From Methylophilus sp. Leaf416 (GTDB lineage Bacteria; Pseudomonadota; Gammaproteobacteria; Burkholderiales; Methylophilaceae), in the NCBI RefSeq assembly GCF_001424665.1, contig NZ_LMQS01000001.1, forward strand, positions 249,225 through 313,224: DNA of 64,000 bases, given 5' to 3'. This document shows positions 28,025 through 36,266 of this stretch, in pieces (position 1 is the stretch's first letter; the number at the start of each line of letters is the position of its first letter). Made by a program: the position numbers and the translations under genes. The notes below the pieces were generated by a model that ran no database searches, was not told the origin of the DNA, and saw only the letters and a program-made list of their open reading frames with translations.

Positions 28025-29254
28025 ATGCCGTTACTCACCACACTGCTTGTACTGATTGTCTGCGCCCGCCTGCTTGGGCAACTTTTCAGCCGCTTTAATC
28101 AGCCCGCCATCATTGGCCAAATGGTTGCCGGTGTCATTCTTGGCCCCAGCATTCTCAGCCTGATCACCCCTACACCTGCCTTGTCAGGCATTTCCGAGTT
28201 GGCGGTATTCCTGATTGTGTTATCCGCTGGCCTGGAAATGAATTTCAAGGAGGTCATCGACTCCATGCGCGGTAAAGGCATCGTGATTGCCTTACTTGGG
28301 TTTATCCTGCCGCTCACCGGCGGCATCCTGATCGGCGTCAGCTTTGGGCTGGATGTCAGCCGTACTATTTTCCTGGGCTTATGCGTTTCCATTACCGCGC
28401 TGCCAGTCACCGTCAGCATCCTGCAAAGCTTCAAGCTACTCGATTCAGACATTGCCCGTTACTCGGTCGCTACCGCCATCTTTAACGACATTGCCGCCCT
28501 GCTGGTACTAGGCGTCATCCTGAATCTGCCTGAACAAAAATCCTACCACGCGGTCAGCATTGCCATCTTTAATGCCAGCTCAAAATTGATCTTGCTGATA
28601 CTGATGATTCTCGGTGTCAGTCTGCTGATCAAAAAAGTGGTGGATACTGGCGTCAACCTGCATTTATGGTCAGAGAAACTGGTTGCGCTGATCGGTAATG
28701 AAGCCCTGTTCGGCATCCTGCTGTTATTCGTGCTGGTATTCGGCTCCGTCAGTGCAGCGCTTGGCTTCCACTTTGTGATTGGCGCTTTCTTTGGTGCACT
28801 GCTGATAGATCGTAACTTCTTCCTGCCCTCCCGCTACAAAGAATTAGAGTTAACGCTAGGTTCTATCACTGGCGGTTTTCTGGCGCCGGTGTTCTTTGCC
28901 TACCTGGGGCTGGAGTTCAAGGTGCAGATCATCGAATCATTCTGGTTTGTGACAGTCGTGCTCATCGTATCTATCGCGACCAAGATACTGGCTGGCTGGC
29001 TGGGCGGACGTTTGATCGGTTTGGCCAAGAGCGATGCACTGGGCATAGGCTTTATCCTCAATGGCCGGGGCGTGATGGAACTGGTGATTGCCAGCATCGC
29101 CTATGAACGCGGTTTTATCGGCCAGGAACTGTTCTCGGTGCTGATATTAATGGGGGTAATCACCACCATGATCACGCCGTTGATGTTCAGAAAATGGATC
29201 ATGCCGCAGCTAGAAGCCAGAGCCAGCGAGGCGTCTTCACGGCGCCAGCAATAA
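28025..29254 (+). CDS. CPA2-family cation:proton antiporter
   Basis: I choose ATG 28025 (409 aa) after AAGAAAGAAG; a TTG at 27998 would add nine polar residues. The protein has about 12 membrane helices with CPA2/KefB-like motifs: FNQPAIIGQMVAGVILGPS, FLIVLSAGLEMNFKEV, and SVATAIFNDIAALLVL with the conserved Asn-Asp pair of the transport site. The C-terminus ends after the last helix: there is no TrkA-N/RCK regulatory domain. It probably exchanges K+ or Na+ for H+. It sits between two paralogous GGDEF genes, all facing the same way. Confidence 0.88.
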   Translation: MPLLTTLLVLIVCARLLGQLFSRFNQPAIIGQMVAGVILGPSILSLITPTPALSGISELAVFLIVLSAGLEMNFKEVIDSMRGKGIVIALLGFILPLTGGILIGVSFGLDVSRTIFLGLCVSITALPVTVSILQSFKLLDSDIARYSVATAIFNDIAALLVLGVILNLPEQKSYHAVSIAIFNASSKLILLILMILGVSLLIKKVVDTGVNLHLWSEKLVALIGNEALFGILLLFVLVFGSVSAALGFHFVIGAFFGALLIDRNFFLPSRYKELELTLGSITGGFLAPVFFAYLGLEFKVQIIESFWFVTVVLIVSIATKILAGWLGGRLIGLAKSDALGIGFILNGRGVMELVIASIAYERGFIGQELFSVLILMGVITTMITPLMFRKWIMPQLEARASEASSRRQQ

Positions 29255-29402
29255 AAAATCAGGTTCAGCAATAAGGTTAGACAAGGTTGTGTGCTTTTAT
29301 TAAAGCATTCTGACACTTGAAAATTCTTTGCGGGTTCAAAATAACCAGCTAAGATTCATACATAATAGCGAATTCCTAGTCGCTAATGCCTAAGGCTAAC
29401 TT

Positions 29403-30989
29403 TTGTTGCTTTCCCGACTTTTTCATAATTGTTTAATACTGTTCACAAGCCTGCTGCTTGCTCACTCAGTATTTGCCCACCCGTTGCTAGGCTTAACAGG
29501 GTGTGTGAATGAACATGGGCAGTCGGTAGAAAGCATTCCGCTACACGGTGGAAAATTTTCCTGCCACACCACACTCAAGATTACGCAAGCTGACAGCTAT
29601 GTCATTGATTTTAAAAACACCACCGTCATTGCCAACTTTAGCCATCACCTCACCGCGGCTGATGGCAAAACCTATGATGCGCATGGCGGTTTAAGCAGCC
29701 GTGAAACGAACACTTACCTGTTACGTCACGGGCGCAGGTTTGACCTGACGCCAGGTACCTACCAGCTGACCACCGAGCTCAACTCTCCCTACTATCTGGC
29801 GCAACCTGAATTGTTTATCGCCAGCGAACCAGATTACCTGAACCAGATACTGAAGAGTTCGGCAGGCGCCATCCTGATGCTGGGTGTGCTGATGGGCATC
29901 TTCTTTTATTACATCTCTATCGGCATCGCCCCCGGTCATACCACCGAGCGCATGTATGCCTTGTTCATCCTGGGCAACCTGATTTTCCAGGGCACAGCCC
30001 TGGGCGCCTTTGCGCAACTGGCAAACACACACTGGTTTTACCTCAGCAGCGCCCCTATCCTGCTTTCCAATATGGCTTATGTCAGCTTCGTCTGCAACCT
30101 GCTGGGGATCAACCGTACGCAAACGCCCAAGCTGCATAAACTTGCATTGCTGGTCTATGCGGTGTTGCTCGCGCTCTTGATCAACGGGTTTGCCAACCCG
30201 AACTGGATGCTGGAAATGGCACGCACCGGCGTCGCAATCTTCCTGACCTTTGGTTTTATTTGCGGCAGCTACTTTAGCTGGCGTAACGATCGCACTGCAC
30301 AATTCTATCTGATCGCCATCACGGTGTTCGGCGTGCTGGGCGGCATGTCTATCAGCGCGCAGAAACTCAGCACCAATATCTGGACCATAGAGCAAATGGG
30401 CTTAATCGCCGTGACTGTAGAAGCCGTTCTACTGGCGCTGGTGCTGGCCTACCAGATCAATCACCTGCATAAAGACAAAGACCGCATGCTGGTTGAATTG
30501 CAGAATACGCGTTCACTAGCCATGACTGACAGGTTAACCAACATCCCCAACCGCCATGCGCTGGAAAGCAAAATGGTGAATTTCCCTGAACATGGCTGCC
30601 TGATCTTTCTGGATATGGATAACCTCAAGCACTTCAACGACCATTTCGGCCATGACGTCGGCGATAACCTGTTGAAAAACTTTAGCCTGTTCCTCAACCA
30701 GCGCCTGGAGGGCGATGCCCAGTTATACCGGCTGGGCGGTGACGAGTTCGCGATTTTATGCCATCAGGACCAAGTTGAATGGTGCGAGCACCAGATAGAA
30801 GCCACCAACAAGCAGCTTCAAAACACCGGCTTTATTGGCGCAGGCGCCAGTCAGGGCGTGGTATTCGCCAATGAGGCCAGCACACCGGAAGAGTTGATGC
30901 GCATCGCCGATAAGCGTATGTACGCCAACAAACGCGCACGCAAAGACCGCAAGGAAATGTTGCAGGTTTTTCAAAACGAGCGCGCTTAA
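29403..30989 (+). CDS. membrane diguanylate cyclase, 7TM-GGDEF (copy 2)
   Basis: The 528-residue protein is a paralogue of the one at 26179-27810: same signal, Cys-containing exported domain (GCVNEHG, KFSCHTTLK, YVIDFKNTTVIANF), seven helices and GGDEF domain (RLGGDEFAIL). It likewise lacks the I-site (EGDA). The sensor part is about 18 residues shorter. The 7TM and GGDEF parts share long identical runs with copy 1 (for example VELQNTRSLA and ADKRMY), which points to duplication with divergence in the sensor. The start TTG 29403 is supported by AAGGCT upstream and by the signal peptide. Confidence 0.88.
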   Translation: MLLSRLFHNCLILFTSLLLAHSVFAHPLLGLTGCVNEHGQSVESIPLHGGKFSCHTTLKITQADSYVIDFKNTTVIANFSHHLTAADGKTYDAHGGLSSRETNTYLLRHGRRFDLTPGTYQLTTELNSPYYLAQPELFIASEPDYLNQILKSSAGAILMLGVLMGIFFYYISIGIAPGHTTERMYALFILGNLIFQGTALGAFAQLANTHWFYLSSAPILLSNMAYVSFVCNLLGINRTQTPKLHKLALLVYAVLLALLINGFANPNWMLEMARTGVAIFLTFGFICGSYFSWRNDRTAQFYLIAITVFGVLGGMSISAQKLSTNIWTIEQMGLIAVTVEAVLLALVLAYQINHLHKDKDRMLVELQNTRSLAMTDRLTNIPNRHALESKMVNFPEHGCLIFLDMDNLKHFNDHFGHDVGDNLLKNFSLFLNQRLEGDAQLYRLGGDEFAILCHQDQVEWCEHQIEATNKQLQNTGFIGAGASQGVVFANEASTPEELMRIADKRMYANKRARKDRKEMLQVFQNERA

Positions 30990-31113
30990 AAACCATCATC
31001 ACTACACTCCCTCAACCTGAACCGTCTTCCAGCGCAATGATGGGTGCAGCTCTCTTATTGTGGGCGTTCCGGCTGAAAAAGCGATCAAAAGCTTGATAAT
31101 GATGTTTGTGCCT

Positions 31114-31137
31114 AGCCTCCCTTGCGGAGGCTTTTTA
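31114..31137 (+). terminator. terminator after second 7TM-GGDEF gene
   Basis: The stem AGCCTCC / GGAGGCT with loop CTTGC is followed by TTTTTA. It isolates the mntP riboswitch transcript from upstream transcription. Confidence 0.85.
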
Positions 31138-31182
31138 TCTGCACTTCACACAAAATTCATTATTTGGACCCTCCACATCCGT

Positions 31183-31188
31183 TATAAT
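31183..31188 (+). promoter_or_regulatory. -10 box of the mntP transcript
   Basis: A perfect TATAAT lies eight bases before the first conserved riboswitch base. The nearest TTGGAC (31164-31169) gives a spacer of only 13 bases, so the -35 may be weak or different. Confidence 0.6.
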
Positions 31189-31196
31189 GCCGCCAC

Positions 31197-31378
31197 CTTT
31201 GGGGAGTAGCCTGCTTCGTCCTAATCAGTTTTTGGGATGCGAAGTGCCTGTGTCAACATAATCGACGTAAGTCGTGGTGCAGGCGGCCGTTTTCGGTTGG
31301 CGAGACTAATGGATATCAGTGCGACAAAAGTCGGGCGTGCTGCTATCTGTTAATTTCGTCCCGACTAGAGAACCCAAT
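31197..31378 (+). ncRNA. yybP-ykoY manganese riboswitch upstream of mntP
   Basis: The leader has the conserved start CTTTGGGGAGTAGCC, the paired CTGCTTCGTC / GATGCGAAG helix, the GTGCCTGTGTCAACATAATCG block and the closing GGTTGGCGAGACTAATGG, which together define the yybP-ykoY (mntP) aptamer (about 31197-31313). This RNA binds Mn2+ and switches on manganese exporters. The following segment can form a hairpin (AGTCGGG at 31329-31335 with CCCGACT at 31359-31365) that ends just before the weak ribosome site AGAG and the mntP ATG, so control is probably at translation. Confidence 0.93.
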
Positions 31379-31960
31379 ATGAACTTCACCTCCATCGCGC
31401 TGATCGCGCTAGCCATGTCCACCGACGCGTTTGCCGCAGCTATCAGCAAAGGCGCAGCGCTCAAACATCCCAAACTGTCAGAAGCACTACGCACCGGGTT
31501 GATTTTTGGTGTCATCGAAGCCATCACGCCCTTAATCGGCTGGGCCATTGCCACCTTCACCATCAAAACTTTTGCGTCACATTACATTACCGATTGGGAT
31601 CACTGGATCGCCTTCACCCTCCTGCTCGCCCTTGGCCTGCATATGATTTACGCAGGCTTTCAACCAGCAGAGCCTGCAGAAGAAAAACCAACCAGTCACT
31701 CCTTCTACATACTCGCAATCACCGCATTCGCCACCAGCATTGATGCGATGGCTGTTGGCGTCAGTTTGGCGTTTATGGAGGTGAATATATTCGTAACTGC
31801 CGCAGCCATTGGACTTGCTACGTTTACGATGGTGACTATTGGCGTGATGCTTGGGCGAGTGTTGGGGTTGATGTTTGGAAAGCGCTCGGAAGTGGTTGGT
31901 GGTTTAGTGTTGATTGCGATTGGATCTTATATTCTCTATGAGCACATTGTTTTGAACTAG
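31379..31960 (+). CDS. mntP: manganese exporter MntP
   Basis: ATG 31379 gives 193 residues, the family length. An upstream frame running through the riboswitch (from 31319) is not a real extension. Six membrane helices are arranged as two inverted halves, each with a conserved Asp: [16 protein letters not shown] and [19 protein letters not shown]. MntP exports Mn2+ to prevent toxicity. The riboswitch immediately upstream confirms the assignment. Confidence 0.96.
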   Translation: MNFTSIALIALAMSTDAFAAAISKGAALKHPKLSEALRTGLIFGVIEAITPLIGWAIATFTIKTFASHYITDWDHWIAFTLLLALGLHMIYAGFQPAEPAEEKPTSHSFYILAITAFATSIDAMAVGVSLAFMEVNIFVTAAAIGLATFTMVTIGVMLGRVLGLMFGKRSEVVGGLVLIAIGSYILYEHIVLN

Positions 31961-32024
31961 AATAATTAGTTTCTAATTCGTAGAATGCATATCGACTTTC
32001 ATTAAAACTCAAGGGAGAGGATTT

Positions 32025-34124
32025 ATGGAAATACTGATACAAAACTGCAATTGCATCGACGAAGCAAAAATCCAGCTTATTGAAGGCAAAATAAATATCA
32101 AATATGCAATGAACGGAACAGGAAAAAGCACCATTGCTAAGGCTATAGAATCTTCAATAAAAGGCGAATCCGCACTTGCTACACTAAAGCCATTCAAACA
32201 TGGCGACAAAACTGAAAAACAGTATTTGCCAATCGTAACTGGCGCGGAGTCTATAAAAACAGTCGCGATATTTAATGAGGAATATATAAAACAATTTACT
32301 TTCAAACCTGATGAAATAATTAATAATAGCTTTGAAGTATTTATTCGAAATAAAGAATATGACGAAAGAATGGAAGCTATTGAAGCATCAGTGAAGGAAA
32401 TTAAAGAAACGTTTTCTAATAATGAGGAGTTAGATTCGGTTATTAGAGATCTTGGTGAGTTAAAAGGCACATTTGGAAAGTCAGCTAATGGTTACTCAAA
32501 AGCAGGAGCTTTACATAAAGGCATAGGTAACGGTAACAAACTGGAAAACATACCTGCCGCTTTAGAACCATATAAAGCTTATTTGCGAAACGCCAATAAT
32601 GTCAGCTGGTTACAGTGGCAGCTAAAAGGAAAAGATTATCTCGACATTGCCGATAACTGCCCTTATTGCGTAACGCCAACAGAAGAAAAGAAAAAAGAAA
32701 CCATACTATCTGTTGCTAAAGAATATGATTCAAAAATGATTGAACATCTGAATAAGATACTGCAAATTATTGGCAATCTTAGTAAGTACTTCAGTGATGA
32801 AACCAATGAAAAACTTCGGAAAATAACAACAAATAACTCAACAATTTCTACAGAGGAAATTAGTTATCTAACAGAAATTGGTGGAAATGTAACCATACTA
32901 GAAGAAAAATTAACATCTCTGAAATATATATCATTTCATTCATTTAAAGACGTCGATAAAGTCATAGAGAAATTAACAGAATATGAAATCAAAATTGAAT
33001 ATCTGGCGAAGCTTGACTCAAGTCATACGCGCAAAATCGTTGATTCAATAAATGAAAAACTCAAGGCTCTAATTAACAAAGCCACAGATATACAAAAAGC
33101 CGTTGGCATTCAAAAATCAAATATCCAAAAAACAATTCAAGCTTACAAGAAAGAAATAAACTCCTTTCTACAATATTCCGGCTACAAATATTTCGTTGAT
33201 ATAGAAGACGAGAACAATGTGTACAAAATGAAACTAAAGCACATTGATTCTACAAATGCAGTACAAAAGGGTGATCAATATTTGAGCTTTGGGGAAAGGA
33301 ATGCATTTTCTCTAGTGCTATTCATGTATGACTCTCTGAAAAACAATCCAGATTTAATTATTTTAGATGATCCAATTTCTTCTTTTGACAGGAACAAAAA
33401 ATACGCCATCTTAGAAACTCTATTTCGAAGAGAGAAAAGTTTCAAAAATAAAACTGTACTCATGTTAACTCATGACTTCGAACCAGTTATTGATGTCATA
33501 CACACCCTCTCTGGAAAATTCCAAGAGCCAATTGCAAGTTTCCTAACTTCATCCTCCGGTAAAGTTGTAGAAATACCAATTACAAAACAAGACATTATTA
33601 CGTTTAATGAAGTCTGCTCAGTGAATCTAGCTGCTGGATGTGATGACATCGTAAAAGCTATTTATTTGCGCAGGCGATATGAAGTTAATGGAGAGAAAGG
33701 AAACGGATATCAACTAATTTCTAATTTACTTCATAAGCGTGCAGTTCCTCTTTGGATCGGCACTGGAATAGAAAGAGATATGACAGCACAAGAAATTAGT
33801 GCTGCCGTCAGCGAAATTGAGGTAGCAATAGATGGTTTTAATTACGATGCTCTATGTAACAGAGTGAACGATGATGCACAGATGATCGGGGTTTATACTT
33901 CAGCAACAAATAATTACGAAAAACTCCAAATATACAGAATTATATACATGGACAAATCTTTGCATGAGAGCGACATTATCTCTAAATTTATCAAAGAGTC
34001 ATTTCATATCGAAAATGACTATTTAATGCAATTAAATCCAGCAAAATATCCAACAACACCAAATTACATTATTGAAGAATGTGACAAAATGATTAGTGTT
34101 GCTACGGTTGCAAAGGCTGCTTAA
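32025..34124 (+). CDS. solitary AAA_13/Rad50-like ATPase with CxxC hook, RloC/PrrC-like
   Basis: The 699-residue protein has a split ABC-type ATPase head. Walker A NGTGKST is at 30-36, the signature LSFGERNAF at 420-428, Walker B with D-loop LIILDDPISSFD at 444-455, and the switch His in LTHD at 481-484. A long charged coiled-coil insert (about 115-400) contains CPYC at 212-215, placed like a Rad50 zinc hook. About 215 residues follow the head. This layout matches RloC anticodon nucleases and related AAA_13 proteins. R549-x3-E553 and H570 could be a nuclease triad, but the E-to-H spacing is shorter than in PrrC/RloC. The gene is much more AT-rich than all neighbours, has a strong AAGGGAGAGG site and stands alone: likely transferred, possibly antiviral. 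Confidence 0.7.
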   Translation: MEILIQNCNCIDEAKIQLIEGKINIKYAMNGTGKSTIAKAIESSIKGESALATLKPFKHGDKTEKQYLPIVTGAESIKTVAIFNEEYIKQFTFKPDEIINNSFEVFIRNKEYDERMEAIEASVKEIKETFSNNEELDSVIRDLGELKGTFGKSANGYSKAGALHKGIGNGNKLENIPAALEPYKAYLRNANNVSWLQWQLKGKDYLDIADNCPYCVTPTEEKKKETILSVAKEYDSKMIEHLNKILQIIGNLSKYFSDETNEKLRKITTNNSTISTEEISYLTEIGGNVTILEEKLTSLKYISFHSFKDVDKVIEKLTEYEIKIEYLAKLDSSHTRKIVDSINEKLKALINKATDIQKAVGIQKSNIQKTIQAYKKEINSFLQYSGYKYFVDIEDENNVYKMKLKHIDSTNAVQKGDQYLSFGERNAFSLVLFMYDSLKNNPDLIILDDPISSFDRNKKYAILETLFRREKSFKNKTVLMLTHDFEPVIDVIHTLSGKFQEPIASFLTSSSGKVVEIPITKQDIITFNEVCSVNLAAGCDDIVKAIYLRRRYEVNGEKGNGYQLISNLLHKRAVPLWIGTGIERDMTAQEISAAVSEIEVAIDGFNYDALCNRVNDDAQMIGVYTSATNNYEKLQIYRIIYMDKSLHESDIISKFIKESFHIENDYLMQLNPAKYPTTPNYIIEECDKMISVATVAKAA

Positions 34125-34146
34125 ATTTTTAGTTTTCTCACAAAAT

Positions 34147-34172
34147 AAAAGTCTCAGTGAATGAGACTTTTA
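34147..34172 (+). terminator. terminator after the AAA_13 gene
   Basis: The stem AAAAGTCTCA / TGAGACTTTT with loop GTGAA lies 22 bases after the stop and closes a one-gene transcription unit. Confidence 0.9.
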
Positions 34173-34288
34173 TTTCTTATTCTTAACTTGAGATTAGGAT
34201 GTATAAGCACCATATAATTTTAAACACTTAGCACCACCAACAATCATCCGCGTTAAAATACCTCCACTCTCGTTTTATTAGAACTCAT

Positions 34289-35326
34289 ATGGATAAACGT
34301 ATCCCCGTTACGCTGCTAACTGGTTTTTTGGGCAGCGGCAAAACCACCCTACTTAATAAACTGCTGCATAACCCGGCGATGAAAGACACCGCCGTGATAA
34401 TTAATGAGCTTGGCGAAGCAGGATTGGACCAGATTTTTGCCAATAGCCAGATTTCGCAAACCATTGAGAGCGAGCATATTGCCGATAACACGGTGTTGTT
34501 GAGTTCTGGCTGTTTGTGCTGCTCACTCAAAAACGAGCTGGCAGATACCATGCGCGATTTGTTCTTCAAACGCAGTTTGCAAGCAGTGCCGGAATTTAAC
34601 CGACTGGTGATTGAAACCACTGGCATGGCTGACCCTGGCCCGATTTTAGCCAACCTGATGAATGAGCCGGTGATTGAATCGGTTTACAGATTAGACGCAG
34701 TGGTGGTGACGATTGATGCGGCTTACGGTTTGCAGCAGATTGAAACGCAAAAAGAAGCACTAAAACAGGCGGCGGTGGCGGATGTATTGCTGATTACCAA
34801 GAAAGACACGGCTACACCTGAGCAGATTAGCGCTTTGCAGGCCAAGCTGAGTGCGATTAATCCGAATGCGACTCAGCAATTTGTGTTGCATGGTGAAATC
34901 GACCCGATGCAGATTATTGATGTGGGGCTGTTTGATTTTGCCAATAAGCAGGCTAACCCTCAGCGCTGGTTGAAAGCACCTTCTAGCGGCTTTAGCGCAG
35001 CTAAAAAAGGCACGATTCCACAAGCACCAGCGCATGATGATGTGACAACGTTTACCGTCTATTTGCCTAAGCCGATGGCATGGTCAGATTTTAAAGGCGT
35101 GATCCTCAAGCTGTGCCAGGTGCATGGTGAAAACCTCTTACGTTTAAAAGGCATTCTGCATGTGGAAGATGCGCCGGCACCGCTGGCGATACACGCGGTG
35201 CACTTTACGCCCTACCCGCCTACGCTGCTGGAAGGCTGGGATGAAGATGAGCCGATCAGCCGGATTGTGATTATCGGCAAAGGTATCGACGAAGCAGCAA
35301 TCCGCGAGATGTTGATGCAATTTTGA
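34289..35326 (+). CDS. COG0523 (CobW/ZNG1-type) metallochaperone GTPase
   Basis: The 345-residue protein has the G1 loop TGFLGSGKTTLLN (11-23), the metal-binding GCLCC motif (74-78), the ETTGMADPGP switch region, TKKD as the nucleotide-specificity motif, and a C-terminal CobW domain (LLRLKGILHVED). COG0523 proteins are GTPases that deliver zinc or other metals to client proteins. No Zur box or paralogous zinc enzyme is visible nearby, so the metal stays open. Confidence 0.9.
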   Translation: MDKRIPVTLLTGFLGSGKTTLLNKLLHNPAMKDTAVIINELGEAGLDQIFANSQISQTIESEHIADNTVLLSSGCLCCSLKNELADTMRDLFFKRSLQAVPEFNRLVIETTGMADPGPILANLMNEPVIESVYRLDAVVVTIDAAYGLQQIETQKEALKQAAVADVLLITKKDTATPEQISALQAKLSAINPNATQQFVLHGEIDPMQIIDVGLFDFANKQANPQRWLKAPSSGFSAAKKGTIPQAPAHDDVTTFTVYLPKPMAWSDFKGVILKLCQVHGENLLRLKGILHVEDAPAPLAIHAVHFTPYPPTLLEGWDEDEPISRIVIIGKGIDEAAIREMLMQF

Positions 35327-35439
35327 TCTGGGAACGATTTTAGAAAAACAGCGTCATCTGGATGGTTTAATCAATTTGTCATTGAAGTGACGCTGTAGAA
35401 GTTTAATGTGCAAAAGCACAGGATTTTTTGGAGTAAGTA

Positions 35440-35979
35440 ATGGGACGTTATTTAGAAAAAATATTAGAAGGCTGGATTTTCCAGAGCCGCTGGTTGATGG
35501 CACCGATGTACCTGGGTTTGGTCGGTGGTTTGTTTATTTTGCTGGTTAAATTTGGCCAGGAATTCTTCCACATTGTTTCGCACCTGGCTTCGTTCTCGGA
35601 GCAGGAAACCGTGCTGTCACTGCTGGCTCTGGTGGATATCACGCTGGTCGGCAACCTGCTGATCATGGTGATTTTCAGTGGGTATGAAAACTTTGTCTCA
35701 CGCATTGATACGGCGAATAGTGAAGACAGACCTGAGTGGATGGGTAAAGTCGATTACTCCGGCCTGAAGATCAAGCTGATTGGTTCGATTGTGGCGATTT
35801 CTGCCATCGACCTGTTGAAAGCATTTGTGCACCAGAGCTCTGGCACTGCCAGCTTCACTACCGAGCAAATGGCATGGCTGGTCGGCATTCACCTGACCTT
35901 TATCATCACCGGCGTGCTGTTCGCCTGGATGGATAAAATTGCTGGTCACAGTCATGGCAAAGGTAAGTCAGATCATTAA
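35440..35979 (+). CDS. YqhA-family inner-membrane protein (TIGR00645)
   Basis: The 179-residue protein has four membrane helices and the family sequences LEGWIFQSRWLMAPMYLGL, VDITLVGNLLIMVIFSGYENFVSRID and AWLVGIHLTFIITGVLFAW. YqhA/UPF0114 proteins are widespread and uncharacterised. TTTTGGAGTAAGTA precedes the ATG. The C-terminus is His/Lys-rich. Confidence 0.88.
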   Translation: MGRYLEKILEGWIFQSRWLMAPMYLGLVGGLFILLVKFGQEFFHIVSHLASFSEQETVLSLLALVDITLVGNLLIMVIFSGYENFVSRIDTANSEDRPEWMGKVDYSGLKIKLIGSIVAISAIDLLKAFVHQSSGTASFTTEQMAWLVGIHLTFIITGVLFAWMDKIAGHSHGKGKSDH

Positions 35980-36088
35980 GTAATTTGTCAGCGCAGAAGT
36001 TATACTGATTCAAACAGCAAAGACTGTACCCGGAAATGTTCGTGAGAACTATTTCAAAAATTAATCAGATAACCTTGGGAAAACCAGT

Positions 36089-36202
36089 ATGATCAAAAAA
36101 ATTGTTTTATTAGCTTTAGTTAGTATGTTGCTTTCAAGCTGTGTAGTCTTGCGTGACCGGGATCATTGCCCGCCGGGCCAGGCTAAAAAAGGTAATTGCT
36201 AA
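36089..36202 (+). CDS. 37-residue Cys-rich small lipoprotein
   Basis: A short frame starts at ATG 36089 after TTGGGA. The product has a lipoprotein signal (KKIVLLALVSMLLSSC, lipid-attachment Cys at residue 18) and a 19-residue mature part, VVLRDRDHCPPGQAKKGNC, with two further cysteines around a CPPGQAKKG motif. Similar tiny lipoproteins with this tail occur in other proteobacteria, without known function. A terminator follows immediately, supporting an independent transcript. Confidence 0.65.
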   Translation: MIKKIVLLALVSMLLSSCVVLRDRDHCPPGQAKKGNC

Positions 36203-36217
36203 ATTACTTGATTGAAA

Positions 36218-36248
36218 TAAAAAAGCCTCACATCTGTGAGGCTTTTTG
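36218..36248 (+). terminator. bidirectional terminator between lipoprotein and PEP-CTERM genes
   Basis: A long stem AAAAAGCCTCAC / GTGAGGCTTTTT with a small loop lies between converging genes and has A/T tails on both sides. Confidence 0.92.
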
Positions 36249-36266
36249 TTTTGCTGGATTTGTTAA

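Noticed and set aside
31319-31378. Longer N-terminus for MntP
   Set aside because: The extra codons lie in the riboswitch expression platform; the family starts at [18 protein letters not shown].
31964-31978. AATTAG-TTT-CTAATT hairpin as an insertion site for the AT-rich ATPase gene
   Set aside because: No matching sequence is present at the other end of the gene, so there is no evidence for an attachment or target-site duplication.
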